NCBI RefSeq assembly: GCF_000019185.1
Contig: NC_010334.1
Span: 1,860,001 to 1,924,000, forward strand
Source: Shewanella halifaxensis HAW-EB4
GTDB lineage: Bacteria > Pseudomonadota > Gammaproteobacteria > Enterobacterales > Shewanellaceae
DNA length: 64,000 nt
Direction of reading: 5' to 3'
Both the position numbers and the translations under genes were made by a program. Below, in pieces: positions 26,859-36,052 of this stretch (the stretch's first letter is position 1; each line of letters begins with the position of its first letter). The notes beneath the pieces are model-generated. The model had not been told where the DNA came from. It searched no databases and saw only the letters and a program-made list of their open reading frames with translations.

Positions 26859-27266
26859 TTACAGTTCGTCTTCTTTGCGACGTGGGTAAGGCAGTTTTAA
26901 TTGGCCCCAGCGGATCACAATAACGGTGCCTGCTAGGATAAGCGTAGACAATGAGATGGCAGCAATTCGCCAATCATCCATCGCCTTCATATCCAGAATC
27001 AAATAACGCGCCAGCGCAACAATAGCAATGTATAGCGGCATACGGATAGGCAGTTTGCCTGATTCAGCGTAATGCGACACCATCGCCAGTACTTCCAAGT
27101 AAATAAACAATAATAATAGATCGGCAAGCGTAACCGCCCCTACATCAAATATATGTTTAATCTCTTGCCCAATCGCGACGACAGTGGCGATGGCAATAAT
27201 AATCAATACTAGATGTTCTATGGCTTTGATGCTTGTAATACCATATTTTCGATACATTTTATCCAT
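26859..27266 (-). CDS. psiE: phosphate-starvation-inducible protein PsiE
   Basis: A 135-residue inner-membrane protein with four hydrophobic segments, matching PsiE in length and layout: an N-terminal KAIEHLVLIIIAIATVVAIGQE helix, FIYLEVLAMVSHYAESGKLPIRMPLYIAIVALAR (recognised in two parts), and a basic tail PYPRRKEDEL. In E. coli psiE responds to phosphate limitation and cAMP, but the molecular role is unknown. No Pho box was identified upstream. GGGAGC ribosome site. Confidence 0.9.
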   Translation of the reverse strand: MDKMYRKYGITSIKAIEHLVLIIIAIATVVAIGQEIKHIFDVGAVTLADLLLLFIYLEVLAMVSHYAESGKLPIRMPLYIAIVALARYLILDMKAMDDWRIAAISLSTLILAGTVIVIRWGQLKLPYPRRKEDEL

Positions 27267-27440
27267 GATGCTCCCTAATGCAGTCGTTTGATAAATGGTA
27301 CCAGTAAATGGAAAAGTTGTGACATTCGCTGTGTGATGTTGTTCACAATTGCGTTTGATATTTGTCTTTGTAATACCAAAGGAAATTTTCTTAGGTAATA
27401 AGAGTTTAGAGCATTACTGTCAGTTTTGAATTTTAGGCAT

Positions 27441-27465
27441 AAAAAAACCGCCTTAATAGGCGGTT
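27441..27465 (-). terminator. intrinsic terminator of suhB
   Basis: AACCGCCT/AGGCGGTT stem with loop TAAT, followed on the minus strand by seven Ts. It lies about 20 bp past the suhB stop. Confidence 0.88.
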
Positions 27466-27486
27466 ATTATCGTCAACTTAAACAGA

Positions 27487-28287
27487 TTAACGTTTAAGTG
27501 CTTCGCTCAATAGTGGGCGGAATGTCTTAACAAGTGCTGTTGTTATCTTTGGAGAACCAGCAACAATGTTACCTGACACTAGGTAGTTGTGGTTACCAGT
27601 AAAGTCAGTAACAGTACCGCCAGCTTCACGTACGATCAGATCGCCAGCAGCGATATCCCACGGCTTTAGACCAATTTCAAAGAAACCATCTAAACGGCCA
27701 GCAGCAAGGTAAGCAAGATCAAGAGCTGCAGAACCAGCGCGACGTAAGTCCGCAGACTGAGTAAATGCTGCTGCAAACAACTTCATGTAAGTTTCAGTGT
27801 GTTGCTTAGCTTTGAATGGGAAGCCAGTGCCGATGATGGTTTCGCTTAACTCTTTGCTCTTAACACGGATGCGGAAATCGTTAAGTTTAGCGAATTTACC
27901 ACGAACAGCAGAGAACAACTCGTCGCGAATAGGATCGTAAACAACAGCGACTTCGGTTTTACCTTTGAACTGCATCGCAATAGATACAGCAAAGTGAGGA
28001 ATACCTCTTACGAAGTTATTAGTGCCATCCAGAGGGTCGACAATCCATACGTAATCTTTGTTAGTTCCTTTGTTCTCACCAGTCTCTTCACCAATAATAG
28101 TGTGGTCTGGGTAAGCCTTACGGATCTGATACGTGATTGCAGCTTCAGCTTCCTTGTCTACGTTACTTACGTAGTCGTTAACACCTTTAGAGGTGACTTC
28201 TATACGGTCTAGTTCCGCATAGGCGCGTACAATAGTTTGGCCGGCAGCGCGAGCAGCGCGCACAGCAATGGTATGCATTGGAAGCAT
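27487..28287 (-). CDS. suhB: inositol-1-monophosphatase / SuhB
   Basis: A 266-residue Mg2+-dependent phosphatase. The two signature blocks are complete: WIVDPLDGTNNFVRG (metal-binding DPLDGT) and KPWDIAAGDLIVREAGG, with GEETG as the third metal ligand region. SuhB hydrolyses inositol monophosphate and in E. coli also joins rRNA antitermination complexes with NusA/NusG. It is divergent from trmJ, the same arrangement as in E. coli, with a 156-bp shared upstream region. The start (MLPMHTIAVRAARAAG) follows an AGGGGAT ribosome site. Confidence 0.96.
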   Translation of the reverse strand: MLPMHTIAVRAARAAGQTIVRAYAELDRIEVTSKGVNDYVSNVDKEAEAAITYQIRKAYPDHTIIGEETGENKGTNKDYVWIVDPLDGTNNFVRGIPHFAVSIAMQFKGKTEVAVVYDPIRDELFSAVRGKFAKLNDFRIRVKSKELSETIIGTGFPFKAKQHTETYMKLFAAAFTQSADLRRAGSAALDLAYLAAGRLDGFFEIGLKPWDIAAGDLIVREAGGTVTDFTGNHNYLVSGNIVAGSPKITTALVKTFRPLLSEALKR

Positions 28288-28443
28288 TGCAAATCCCCTG
28301 GATGTAAAAGAACGGATATAAATTATCGGAGGCGGATTATACCCGATTTGACGGTTATATCAAATGCTGATTTTTGTATAAGCAAAATGAGTCGCTTGTG
28401 GTAACATTCTTTCACATGTTCTCTCAGAAAATTAAGTAGTTTC

Positions 28444-29199
28444 ATGCTCAGCAATATTCGCGTCGTTCTTGTCGGTACTTCCCACCCAGGGAATATAGGT
28501 TCTACAGCCCGTGCTATGAAAACCATGGGGTTATCCACTTTATATCTTGCTGAGCCAAAGGTTGAGCCGGATGGTCACTCGATCGCGTTAGCGGCGGGTG
28601 CATCGGATATTCTAAAGCATGCGATTACCGTAGGCTCTGTAGAAGAAGCCATTGCAGATTGTAGCTTAGTGATTGCAACCAGTGCTCGTAGCCGCACGTT
28701 AGACTGGCCGATGCTTGAGCCACGTGAAGCGGGTGAGAAATTAGTTGGCTCGGCATTAACCGGCCCTGTTGCTATCGTATTTGGACGTGAAAATAATGGC
28801 CTGACTAATGAAGAGCTGCAACGTTGCGATTATCACGTTGCTATTCCGGCTAACCCTGAATACACCTCTTTGAATCTGGCACAAGCAGTGCAGATTATCT
28901 GTTACGAGGCGCGAGTTGCGCATCTAGCTCAAGTAGAGAGCGGCGTTGAACCTGCACCTGTTGATGAAAATGATGAAGCGTATCCATCTTCAAGAGAGCG
29001 AGAGAATTTCTTCGAGCATCTCGAAAATACGCTGTTGTCGACTAACTTTATCGTTAAGAATCACCCCGGCCAAATAATGACTAAGTTACGTCGTTTATTC
29101 AGCCGTACCCGAATTGAGCGCCAAGAGATGAACATCTTGCGTGGTATATTGACCTCGATTGATAAAGTCGTTGACAAGACTGAGACTAAAGATAAGTAA
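28444..29199 (+). CDS. trmJ: tRNA (cytidine/uridine-32-2'-O)-methyltransferase
   Basis: A 251-residue SPOUT-class enzyme that methylates the 2'-O of position 32 in tRNA using AdoMet. Conserved motifs NIGSTARAMKTMG, VFGRENNGLTNEEL and IPANPEYTSLNLAQAVQ (deep trefoil knot) are intact. It sits directly in front of cysE and the isc operon, as trmJ does in E. coli next to iscR. It is divergent from suhB. Confidence 0.96.
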   Translation: MLSNIRVVLVGTSHPGNIGSTARAMKTMGLSTLYLAEPKVEPDGHSIALAAGASDILKHAITVGSVEEAIADCSLVIATSARSRTLDWPMLEPREAGEKLVGSALTGPVAIVFGRENNGLTNEELQRCDYHVAIPANPEYTSLNLAQAVQIICYEARVAHLAQVESGVEPAPVDENDEAYPSSRERENFFEHLENTLLSTNFIVKNHPGQIMTKLRRLFSRTRIERQEMNILRGILTSIDKVVDKTETKDK

Positions 29200-29224
29200 G
29201 TAGCGCTAAAAAGGAAGTAGCTAA

Positions 29225-30046
29225 ATGGGTGTTATCGCAAGACTGAAAGACGACATAGCCTCTATTTACCATAGAGATCCAGCAGCAAACGGAACCATTG
29301 AAATCTTATTCAATTATCCGGGAATGCAAGCGATTTGGATCCACAGGGTAAGCCATAAACTCTGGGTTAGAAATTGGCGACTTTCGGCGCGATGTTTATC
29401 TACCTTCTCTCGATGGTTAACCGGGGTAGAAATACACCCTGGTGCCACCATAGGTGATCGTTTCTTTATCGACCACGGCATGGGCGTAGTGATCGGGGAA
29501 ACGGCAGAAATCGGCAACGACTGCACCCTTTATCATGGGGTAACCTTAGGTGGTACGACTTGGCAGTCGGGTAAACGTCACCCCACATTGGGCAATAATG
29601 TGGTGATAGGTGCTGGAGCCAAGATATTGGGCCCGATCACCATGAACGATGGTGCCCGCGTTGGTTCTAATTCTGTGGTGGTTAAAGATGTGCCTGTCGA
29701 CACGACAGTGGTGGGTATTCCTGGCCGCGTTGTGGCTACGCCGTCGGCACAATCAAAAGAAACCTCCCAGCGCCGCACTGAAATGGCAAAGAAATATGGC
29801 TTCGATGCCTACGCGGTATCGCCTGATAATCCAGATCCCGTCGCCAATGCCATTGGGCAGATGCTTGATCATATGCATCTAATGGACTCTAAAGTTCAAG
29901 AAGTCTGCCAGGCTGTGCAAACTTTAGGCGGAAGTGTCTGCACTGAAAAACTACCGGAGCTTGATGTTGAAGATTTTAGTGATGCAGAAACTGCGGCAGC
30001 GCAGAAACGTCAGAAGTCTTTAGATGAGTTTGATCCCATTATATAG
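29225..30046 (+). CDS. cysE: serine O-acetyltransferase
   Basis: A 273-residue CysE, which makes O-acetylserine from serine and acetyl-CoA as the committed step of cysteine synthesis. The left-handed beta-helix is evident from hexapeptide repeats beginning GVEIHPGATIGDRFFIDHGMG (split), with the catalytic His in DHGMGVVIGE, then GATIL-type repeats and GNNVVIGAGAKILGP. Supplying cysteine next to the Isc operon, whose IscS consumes cysteine, makes physiological sense. It starts 25 bp after trmJ and is followed by a weak hairpin. The acidic C-terminal tail is longer than the catalytic core requires. Confidence 0.96.
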   Translation: MGVIARLKDDIASIYHRDPAANGTIEILFNYPGMQAIWIHRVSHKLWVRNWRLSARCLSTFSRWLTGVEIHPGATIGDRFFIDHGMGVVIGETAEIGNDCTLYHGVTLGGTTWQSGKRHPTLGNNVVIGAGAKILGPITMNDGARVGSNSVVVKDVPVDTTVVGIPGRVVATPSAQSKETSQRRTEMAKKYGFDAYAVSPDNPDPVANAIGQMLDHMHLMDSKVQEVCQAVQTLGGSVCTEKLPELDVEDFSDAETAAAQKRQKSLDEFDPII

Positions 30047-30101
30047 ATTAATGTGCGCCTAAAATCCCAATTAGCATTGAATCTTGCCTAATAAACAGGT
30101 T

Positions 30102-30130
30102 AAATACCCCAGCAAAATGACGGGGTATTT
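30102..30130 (+). terminator. weak hairpin after cysE
   Basis: AAATACCCC/GGGGTATTT stem with an 11-nt loop, followed by AATT only. It may terminate trmJ-cysE before the isc promoter. Confidence 0.45.
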
Positions 30131-30177
30131 AATTCCTGTCATGATCCTATTAATACCTGACCAAATAGCTAGGCTTA

Positions 30178-30202
30178 ATACTTGACTGAAACGGTCGGGT
30201 AT
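30178..30202 (+). promoter_or_regulatory. type-1 IscR binding site upstream of iscR
   Basis: This 25-bp site reads ATACTTGACT, then GAAAC, then GGTCGGGTAT. It fits the published type-1 IscR consensus ATASYYGACT-RWWWY-AGTCRRSTAT at every position but one (G for A at position 16). It overlaps a TTGACT that could be the -35 box. A degenerate second copy begins at 30153. Holo-IscR represses its own operon at such sites when Fe-S supply is adequate. Confidence 0.85.
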
Positions 30203-30242
30203 GTTGAAATTAGCTTATGCTTTTTTGGGAGACGTAGTAGCC

Positions 30243-30704
30243 ATGAAACTTACATCGAAAGGTCGGTACGCAGTAACTGCAATGTTAGACGTTGCCATGC
30301 ACTCAACCAATGGTCCAGTACCATTGGCCGATATTTCCGAGCGTCAAGGGATCTCTCTATCTTACCTCGAACAACTCTTCGCAAAACTCAGAAAAAATGG
30401 CTTGGTTTCAAGCGTCCGTGGACCTGGTGGTGGATATCGCCTAGGTACAGACGCCTGTGATATTTCCGTTGGAATGGTTGTACGCGCGGTTGATGAGTCC
30501 GTTGATGCAACGCGCTGCCAAGGTCAAGGTAATTGCCAGAGTGGAACTCGATGTTTAACCCATTCGCTTTGGGGAGATTTAAGTAATCAAATTTCTGATT
30601 TCTTAAATGGCATATCGTTAGCAGGATTGATGCATAAAAGAGATGTGCAGTTTATCTCAGTTAAACAGGATAAATTGCAACAGGAACAAAGAGTAAGTAT
30701 TTAA
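30243..30704 (+). CDS. iscR: Fe-S cluster assembly transcriptional regulator IscR
   Basis: A 153-residue Rrf2-family regulator that binds a [2Fe-2S] cluster and represses the isc operon. The N-terminal winged helix starts MKLTSKGRYAVTAMLDVA, which fixes the start at 30243 rather than the longer frame at 30201. The recognition region is SYLEQLFAKLRKNGLVSSVRGPGGGY (split). Ligands are Cys in RCQGQGNCQSGTRC plus the His in LTHSLW, the C-x5-C-x5-C-x2-H pattern typical of IscR. First gene of the isc operon. Confidence 0.97.
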   Translation: MKLTSKGRYAVTAMLDVAMHSTNGPVPLADISERQGISLSYLEQLFAKLRKNGLVSSVRGPGGGYRLGTDACDISVGMVVRAVDESVDATRCQGQGNCQSGTRCLTHSLWGDLSNQISDFLNGISLAGLMHKRDVQFISVKQDKLQQEQRVSI

Positions 30705-30786
30705 CTGCCTTTGTTATGAATATAAAAATTATTTTTTGTACGTTGTAAGTGGTCTCAGCTAGAGGCTACAAAGTACGGAGTGTGTG

Positions 30787-32001
30787 ATGAAGCTACCTAT
30801 CTATTTAGATTATGCTGCGACGACGCCGGTTGACCCTCGTGTCGCAGAGAAAATGATGCAATGCCTGACAATGGATGGCATTTTCGGTAATCCAGCGTCT
30901 CGTTCTCACCGTTACGGTTGGCAAGCTGAAGAGGCTGTTGATATCGCTCGTAACCAAGTCGCTGATTTGATTAACGCCGATCCACGTGAAATCGTGTTTA
31001 CTTCTGGTGCGACAGAGTCTGACAACTTAGCAATTAAAGGTGTTGCTCACTTCTATCATAAGAAGGGTAAGCACATCATCACTAGCAAAACTGAACACAA
31101 AGCAGTGTTAGATACTTGCCGCCAGCTTGAGCGTGAAGGTTATGAAGTGACTTACCTTCAGCCAGAGCCAAGTGGTCTTATTCCTGTCGCTATGATTGAA
31201 GCCGCCATGCGTGAAGACACTATTTTAGTGAGCATCATGCAGGTGAACAATGAAATCGGTGTGATTCAAGATATCGATGCGATTGGTGAGCTATGTCGTT
31301 CACGCAAAATCATCTTCCACGTCGATGCGGCGCAAAGCGCTGGTAAATTACCTATCGATGTGCAAACCACTAAAGTCGATTTGATGTCTATCTCTGGACA
31401 TAAAATGTACGGGCCTAAGGGTATTGGTGCACTTTATGTTAGCCGTAAACCACGCATCCGCCTAGAAGCTGCTATGCATGGTGGTGGACATGAGCGTGGT
31501 ATGCGTAGTGGCACGCTTGCGACTCATCAAATTGTGGGTATGGGCGAAGCCGCGGCCATCGCTAAAGCCGATATGGTCGTTGATAACGAGCGTATTGCTC
31601 GTCTACGCGATAAGTTATGGAACGGCATCAAACACATCGAAGAAACCTATATTAATGGTGACGTGGAAAAAAGAGCCTGTGGTAGCCTAAACGTCAGCTT
31701 TAACTTCGTTGAAGGTGAGTCTTTGATGATGGCATTGAAAGACTTAGCGGTATCATCGGGTTCTGCCTGTACTTCTGCAAGCCTAGAGCCAAGCTATGTG
31801 CTACGTGCGCTAGGTCTTAATGACGAGATGGCTCACAGCTCTATTCGATTCTCAATCGGCCGTTTCACGACTGATGAAGAGATCGACCATGCAATAGAAA
31901 CGATTAAAGAATCTATTGGTAATTTAAGGGAAATGTCTCCGCTTTGGGAAATGTTCAAAGACGGTATCGATCTGGACTCAGTCCAGTGGGCACATCACTA
32001 A
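30787..32001 (+). CDS. iscS: cysteine desulfurase IscS
   Basis: A 404-residue PLP enzyme that takes sulfur from cysteine and hands it as persulfide to IscU, TusA and ThiI. The PLP lysine lies in SISGHKMYGPKG, the mobile catalytic Cys in SSGSACTSASLEP, and the cofactor-binding His in TEHKAV. Starting at the ATG after one GTG codon gives MKLPIYLDYAATTPVDPRV, colinear with and as long as E. coli IscS. Second gene of the operon, 40 bp before iscU. Confidence 0.98.
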   Translation: MKLPIYLDYAATTPVDPRVAEKMMQCLTMDGIFGNPASRSHRYGWQAEEAVDIARNQVADLINADPREIVFTSGATESDNLAIKGVAHFYHKKGKHIITSKTEHKAVLDTCRQLEREGYEVTYLQPEPSGLIPVAMIEAAMREDTILVSIMQVNNEIGVIQDIDAIGELCRSRKIIFHVDAAQSAGKLPIDVQTTKVDLMSISGHKMYGPKGIGALYVSRKPRIRLEAAMHGGGHERGMRSGTLATHQIVGMGEAAAIAKADMVVDNERIARLRDKLWNGIKHIEETYINGDVEKRACGSLNVSFNFVEGESLMMALKDLAVSSGSACTSASLEPSYVLRALGLNDEMAHSSIRFSIGRFTTDEEIDHAIETIKESIGNLREMSPLWEMFKDGIDLDSVQWAHH

Positions 32002-32041
32002 CCTTAGCTTAATTCACGAATAGATAAATTGGAGTAGTATC

Positions 32042-32425
32042 ATGGCTTATAGCGAAAAAGTAATCGATCATTATGAGAATCCACGTAATGTGGGCTCATT
32101 CGATAAGAATGACCCATCAGTGGTAACCGGTATGGTTGGTGCACCGGCATGTGGTGACGTAATGAAGCTACAATTGCGCATTGACGATAACGGTATCATC
32201 GAAGACGCTAAGTTTAAAACATACGGTTGTGGTAGCGCTATCGCTTCTAGCTCACTGGTAACAGAGTGGGTAAAAGGCAAAACAGTTGCCGAAGCACTGG
32301 CGATTAAGAACACCGATATCGCTGAAGAGCTCGCATTACCGCCCGTTAAAATTCACTGTTCTATTTTGGCTGAAGATGCGATCAAAGCCGCTCTAGAAGA
32401 GTATAAGACTAAGCAATCTAAGTAA
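32042..32425 (+). CDS. iscU: Fe-S cluster scaffold IscU
   Basis: A 127-residue scaffold on which [2Fe-2S] clusters are built. The three cluster Cys (in GAPACGDVM, KTYGCGSAIASSS and KIHCSILAED) and the cluster-modulating Asp are present. The LPPVK motif recognised by the HscA chaperone precedes the last Cys. Full length, with a GGAG ribosome site, in standard operon order between iscS and iscA. Confidence 0.98.
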   Translation: MAYSEKVIDHYENPRNVGSFDKNDPSVVTGMVGAPACGDVMKLQLRIDDNGIIEDAKFKTYGCGSAIASSSLVTEWVKGKTVAEALAIKNTDIAEELALPPVKIHCSILAEDAIKAALEEYKTKQSK

Positions 32426-32439
32426 TACCTGGAGTAAAG

Positions 32440-32763
32440 ATGGCAATTAGTATCACTCCCGCCGCAGCTGACCGAGTTAGAAGCTTTTTAGCGAGTCGTG
32501 GCAAAGGTCTAGGCTTACGCTTAGGGCTTAAGACATCGGGCTGCTCTGGCATGGCTTATGTGCTGGAATTCGTTGATGATCTTAACGATGATGATGAAAT
32601 TTATGATGTTGATGGCGTTAAAATCATCATCGATGCCAAAAGCTTTATCTATCTTCAAGGGATTGAGTTGGACTTTGTTAAAGAAGGTCTTAACGAAGGT
32701 TTCCAATTCAATAACCCTAATGCGAAAGGTGAATGTGGCTGCGGTGAGAGCTTTACCGTCTAA
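32440..32763 (+). CDS. iscA: A-type Fe-S carrier IscA
   Basis: A 107-residue A-type carrier that accepts clusters or iron and delivers them to target proteins. The ligand cysteines are in KTSGCSGMAYVLE and the C-terminal GECGCGESF. Length is that of E. coli IscA. It follows iscU by 14 bp. Confidence 0.97.
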   Translation: MAISITPAAADRVRSFLASRGKGLGLRLGLKTSGCSGMAYVLEFVDDLNDDDEIYDVDGVKIIIDAKSFIYLQGIELDFVKEGLNEGFQFNNPNAKGECGCGESFTV

Positions 32764-32781
32764 GCCATTAAAAGTAAAACT

Positions 32782-33306
32782 ATGAATTATTTCGAGCTGT
32801 TTAGTTTACTTCCTTCCTATGATGTCGACACCGCCTTACTTGCAGAGCGCTACCGCGAACTGCAACGGGCGGTTCATCCCGACAAATTTGCTAACGCGAG
32901 TGAGCAAGATAAGCGTCTGTCTGTACAGCGTACTGCACAAATCAATGATGCTTTTCAAACACTGAAGAATCCTATTCAAAGAGCTGAGCACTTGCTTACA
33001 TTGAAAGGACTTGAGCTGAGTCATGAGTCGACAACATTAAAAGATACCCAGTTTTTAATGCAACAGATGGAATGGCGTGAGTCACTTGAAGAGATCAAGC
33101 ATAGCGATGATCCCGACTCTGAGATAGCCGAACTCTACGATTCTTTTGAGCAATACGCTAGGCAAATAACGACAGAATTAAAGCCTTTACTGGTGAGCGA
33201 GCTTGAGGCAGATCATTTGCAGGCCGCAGAGCAAATTCGTAAACTTAAGTTTATGGCAAAATTACAAGATGAGTTGACCAGAGTGGAAGATGCACTCTTT
33301 GATTAG
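32782..33306 (+). CDS. hscB: Fe-S assembly J-domain co-chaperone HscB
   Basis: A 174-residue co-chaperone. The N-terminal J domain carries the HPD motif (AVHPDKFAN), which stimulates HscA ATPase. The C-terminal three-helix bundle binds IscU. Length is normal. It is followed by a strong hairpin with a T-run before hscA, unusual inside this operon. Confidence 0.96.
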   Translation: MNYFELFSLLPSYDVDTALLAERYRELQRAVHPDKFANASEQDKRLSVQRTAQINDAFQTLKNPIQRAEHLLTLKGLELSHESTTLKDTQFLMQQMEWRESLEEIKHSDDPDSEIAELYDSFEQYARQITTELKPLLVSELEADHLQAAEQIRKLKFMAKLQDELTRVEDALFD

Positions 33307-33330
33307 TCAACGGTCTTAATTTTTAATACT

Positions 33331-33362
33331 GTTGGCTCAAGACATTGAGCCAACATTTTTTT
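33331..33362 (+). terminator. intrinsic terminator/attenuator between hscB and hscA
   Basis: Perfect 9-bp stem GTTGGCTCA/TGAGCCAAC with loop AGACAT, followed by ATTTTTTTT. It stands 25 bp after hscB and 14 bp before hscA, inside the isc operon, so it probably lowers hscA-fdx transcription relative to iscRSUA-hscB unless read through. Confidence 0.8.
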
Positions 33363-33375
33363 AAGTTGGATATAT

Positions 33376-35238
33376 ATGGCACTTTTGCAGATAGCAGAGC
33401 CTGGACAGAGCGCTGCTCCCCACCAACATCGTCTCGCTGTCGGGATCGATTTAGGCACCACTAACTCACTTGTTGCTGCGGTACGTAGCGGCGTGGCGAA
33501 TACTTTACCCGATGAAGATTCACAGCATTCATTGCCTTCTGTTGTCCGTTATACCCAAAGCGGTGTTTTCGTTGGTCGTGAAGCCGAGGCGTTTTCTGCT
33601 CAAGATCCACAAAACACCATAGTGTCAGTTAAACGCTTTATGGGTCGTAGTCTAGAAGACATTCAATCAGGCGAGCAATCATTGCCGTATGTTTTCGAAG
33701 CGAGTGAAAACGGATTACCGATTTTTGTGACCCCAAATGGCAAAGTAAACCCAGTTCAGATTTCATCTGAGATCTTAAAGCCGCTGGTGGCACGTGCAGA
33801 GTCGACCTTGGGCGGCACATTAGAAGGCGTGGTGATAACTGTTCCTGCTTATTTTGATGATGCACAGCGCCAAGGCACGAAAGATGCGGCATCGCTTACG
33901 GGCGTTAAAGTGCTCCGTTTGCTGAATGAGCCAACAGCAGCTGCAATCGCTTATGGTTTAGACAGTGGTCAAGAAGGCATTATTGCCGTTTATGACTTAG
34001 GTGGCGGAACGTTTGACATCTCTATTTTGCGTTTAAATAAAGGCGTATTTGAGGTGTTAGCGACTGGCGGCGATTCAGCCTTGGGCGGAGACGACTTCGA
34101 CCATATGCTTCAGGCGCATTTTGCCGAGCAGTGGCAGCAAGGAGCCGTTAGCGCTAGCATGATCAGGAAAATGCAGATCGAAGCTAGACGCGTAAAAGAA
34201 GCATTGACAGAGTCAAGTGAAACGCTTGCAACTGTGATTGATGATAATGGTACCGAGCTAACGTTAACGGTTAGCCGAGTGCTGTTTGAAGGTCTGATTA
34301 GTAAGCTTGTAAAAAAGACCATTAGCAGCTGCCGCCGTGCTCTTCGTGATGCAGGCGTAAGCAGCGATGAGGTGCTAGAAACCGTGATGGTGGGTGGCTC
34401 GACTCGTGTGCCGTTAGTGCGCCAAGAAGTTGAAAACTTCATGGGTAAGGTGCCTTTGACCTCTATCGATCCTGATCGTGTTGTTGCGATTGGCGCAGCT
34501 ATTCAAGCCGATATCTTGGTAGGTAATAAGCCTGAGTCTGACTTGTTACTGCTAGATGTTATCCCATTGTCACTGGGCATTGAGACCATGGGCGGACTAG
34601 TCGAAAAGGTAGTTTCGCGTAATACCACTATTCCTGTTGCCCGCGCACAAGAGTTTACCACCTTTAAAGATGGTCAAACGGCGATGGCATTCCATGTGGT
34701 ACAAGGTGAGCGTGAACTAGTGGCAGATTGTCGCTCGCTTGCTAGGTTTACCCTACAAGGAATTCCTCCGCTTGCTGCGGGTGCTGCGCATATCCGAGTA
34801 ACCTTCCAAGTTGACGCTGATGGTTTGTTAAGTGTTACCGCAATGGAAAAGTCGACGGGTGTTCAGTCAAGTATTCAAGTTAAGCCATCATTTGGTTTAA
34901 GTGATGCAGAGATTGGTAACATGCTCAAAGATTCGATGGCCAACGCCAAAGAAGATATTACTCGCCGCATGCTGGCTGAAAAGCAAGTAGAGGCGGCTCG
35001 TGTGCTTGAGTCATTAAACGCTGCACTGAATAAAGATGCAGATCTGCTATCGGAAGATGAGCAAAGCGTTATTCAAACTAATATGGCTTCGTTAGCACAG
35101 ATTGCTAGCGAAGATGATGCCGATGCCATCGAAGCGGCTATCGAAGTACTAGATACAGCGACGCAGGACTTTGCTGCTAAGCGTATGGATAATTCAATCC
35201 GATTGGCTCTTAAAGGGCAGTCGGTTGACAATATATAG
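33376..35238 (+). CDS. hscA: Hsp70-type chaperone HscA
   Basis: A 620-residue specialised Hsp70 that drives cluster release from IscU. The ATPase domain shows [14 protein letters not shown], the [14 protein letters not shown] phosphate loop and [12 protein letters not shown]. The substrate-binding domain begins at about residue 390 ([17 protein letters not shown]). Length matches HscA rather than DnaK: there is no long acidic DnaK tail. The T-run of the preceding hairpin ends 14 bp before the ATG, leaving little room for a separate promoter. Confidence 0.97.
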
Positions 35239-35246
35239 GTAAGGTT

Positions 35247-35582
35247 ATGCCACAAATTGTATTTTTACCCCATGAAGAGTTATGCCCAGATGGAGCCGTT
35301 GTTGAAGCAAACGAAGGCGAAACTGTTTTAGACGTTGCACTGCGTAACGGTATTCATATTGAGCATGCATGTGAAAAATCATGTGCTTGTACTACCTGTC
35401 ACGTCGTGATCCGTGAAGGCTTTGACGAGCTAGAAGAAAGCGATGAGCTAGAAGATGATATGCTCGATAAAGCTTGGGGTTTAGAGCCTGAAAGCCGCCT
35501 TTCTTGCCAAGCAAAAGTGCCAGCTTCAGATATCGTCGTTGATATCCCTAAATACACGATTAATATGGTTAGTGAAGGCTAA
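35247..35582 (+). CDS. fdx: [2Fe-2S] ferredoxin of the Isc system
   Basis: A 111-residue adrenodoxin-type ferredoxin that gives electrons to IscS/IscU cluster assembly. Four cluster ligands are visible: CEKSCACTTC supplies three and LSCQAKV the fourth. Full length. It begins 8 bp after hscA, and a strong terminator follows, so fdx is the end of the transcription unit here. Confidence 0.97.
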   Translation: MPQIVFLPHEELCPDGAVVEANEGETVLDVALRNGIHIEHACEKSCACTTCHVVIREGFDELEESDELEDDMLDKAWGLEPESRLSCQAKVPASDIVVDIPKYTINMVSEG

Positions 35583-35620
35583 TCACGCTAAGCGTTTATA
35601 CAAACTCAAGCGTATTTATA

Positions 35621-35651
35621 AAAGCCAGTAGCCAAGTCTACTGGCTTTTTT
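35621..35651 (+). terminator. intrinsic terminator of the isc operon
   Basis: Perfect 11-bp stem AAAGCCAGTAG/CTACTGGCTTT, loop CCAAGT, followed by a T-run; 38 bp after fdx. Confidence 0.9.
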
Positions 35652-35854
35652 GTTTTCAGTTTTCTAGGTGCTCAGTCGTTAGGGCTCGAGCCAAGAGAGA
35701 TGAGCTAAGTGAAATATAAGCGTCCACGTTCAATCTAGACCTTTTACTTCCTAAGGGCTCATACAGAGCGTCAATCATTGAGGGTAGCTATTGTACGAGC
35801 GAGTCGCTATCTATGTTTTATACTTAATTAAGTTTGACTAAAAGGAGAGCCGTT

Positions 35855-36052
35855 ATGAAGCTTAAGTGGATAGATTCGTTAGAGATTGCACTGCAACTCA
35901 TTGATAAGTACCCCGACGTTGAGCCTGAAAAAATCCGCTTCACCGATCTTAATGAATGGGTATTAGGCCTTGAGTGTTTTGATGACGATCCAAATCATTG
36001 CAATGAAAGAATACTTGAGGCGATTCAAGCCAATTGGATTGCTGAAAAGTGA
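35855..36052 (+). CDS. iscX: IscX, small Isc accessory protein
   Basis: A 65-residue acidic protein (YfhJ) that binds IscS and iron and slows or tunes cluster assembly. Recognised by MKLKWIDSLEIALQLIDKYPD, RFTDLNEWVLGLE, FDDDP and the C-terminal NERILEAIQ. The start at 35855 follows AAAGGAGAGC. In E. coli iscX is cotranscribed with fdx; here a 272-bp gap and a strong terminator separate them, so it likely has its own promoter. Confidence 0.93.
   Translation: MKLKWIDSLEIALQLIDKYPDVEPEKIRFTDLNEWVLGLECFDDDPNHCNERILEAIQANWIAEK

Noticed and set aside
29546..29882. Several 60-80 codon frames over cysE, hscA, dnaX and others
   Set aside because: All are shadows in alternate frames of well-recognised genes, without ribosome sites or plausible proteins.
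30201..30242. Longer N-terminus for IscR
   Set aside because: The 14 extra residues overlap the IscR operator and are absent from the family; MKLTSKGRYA is the canonical start.
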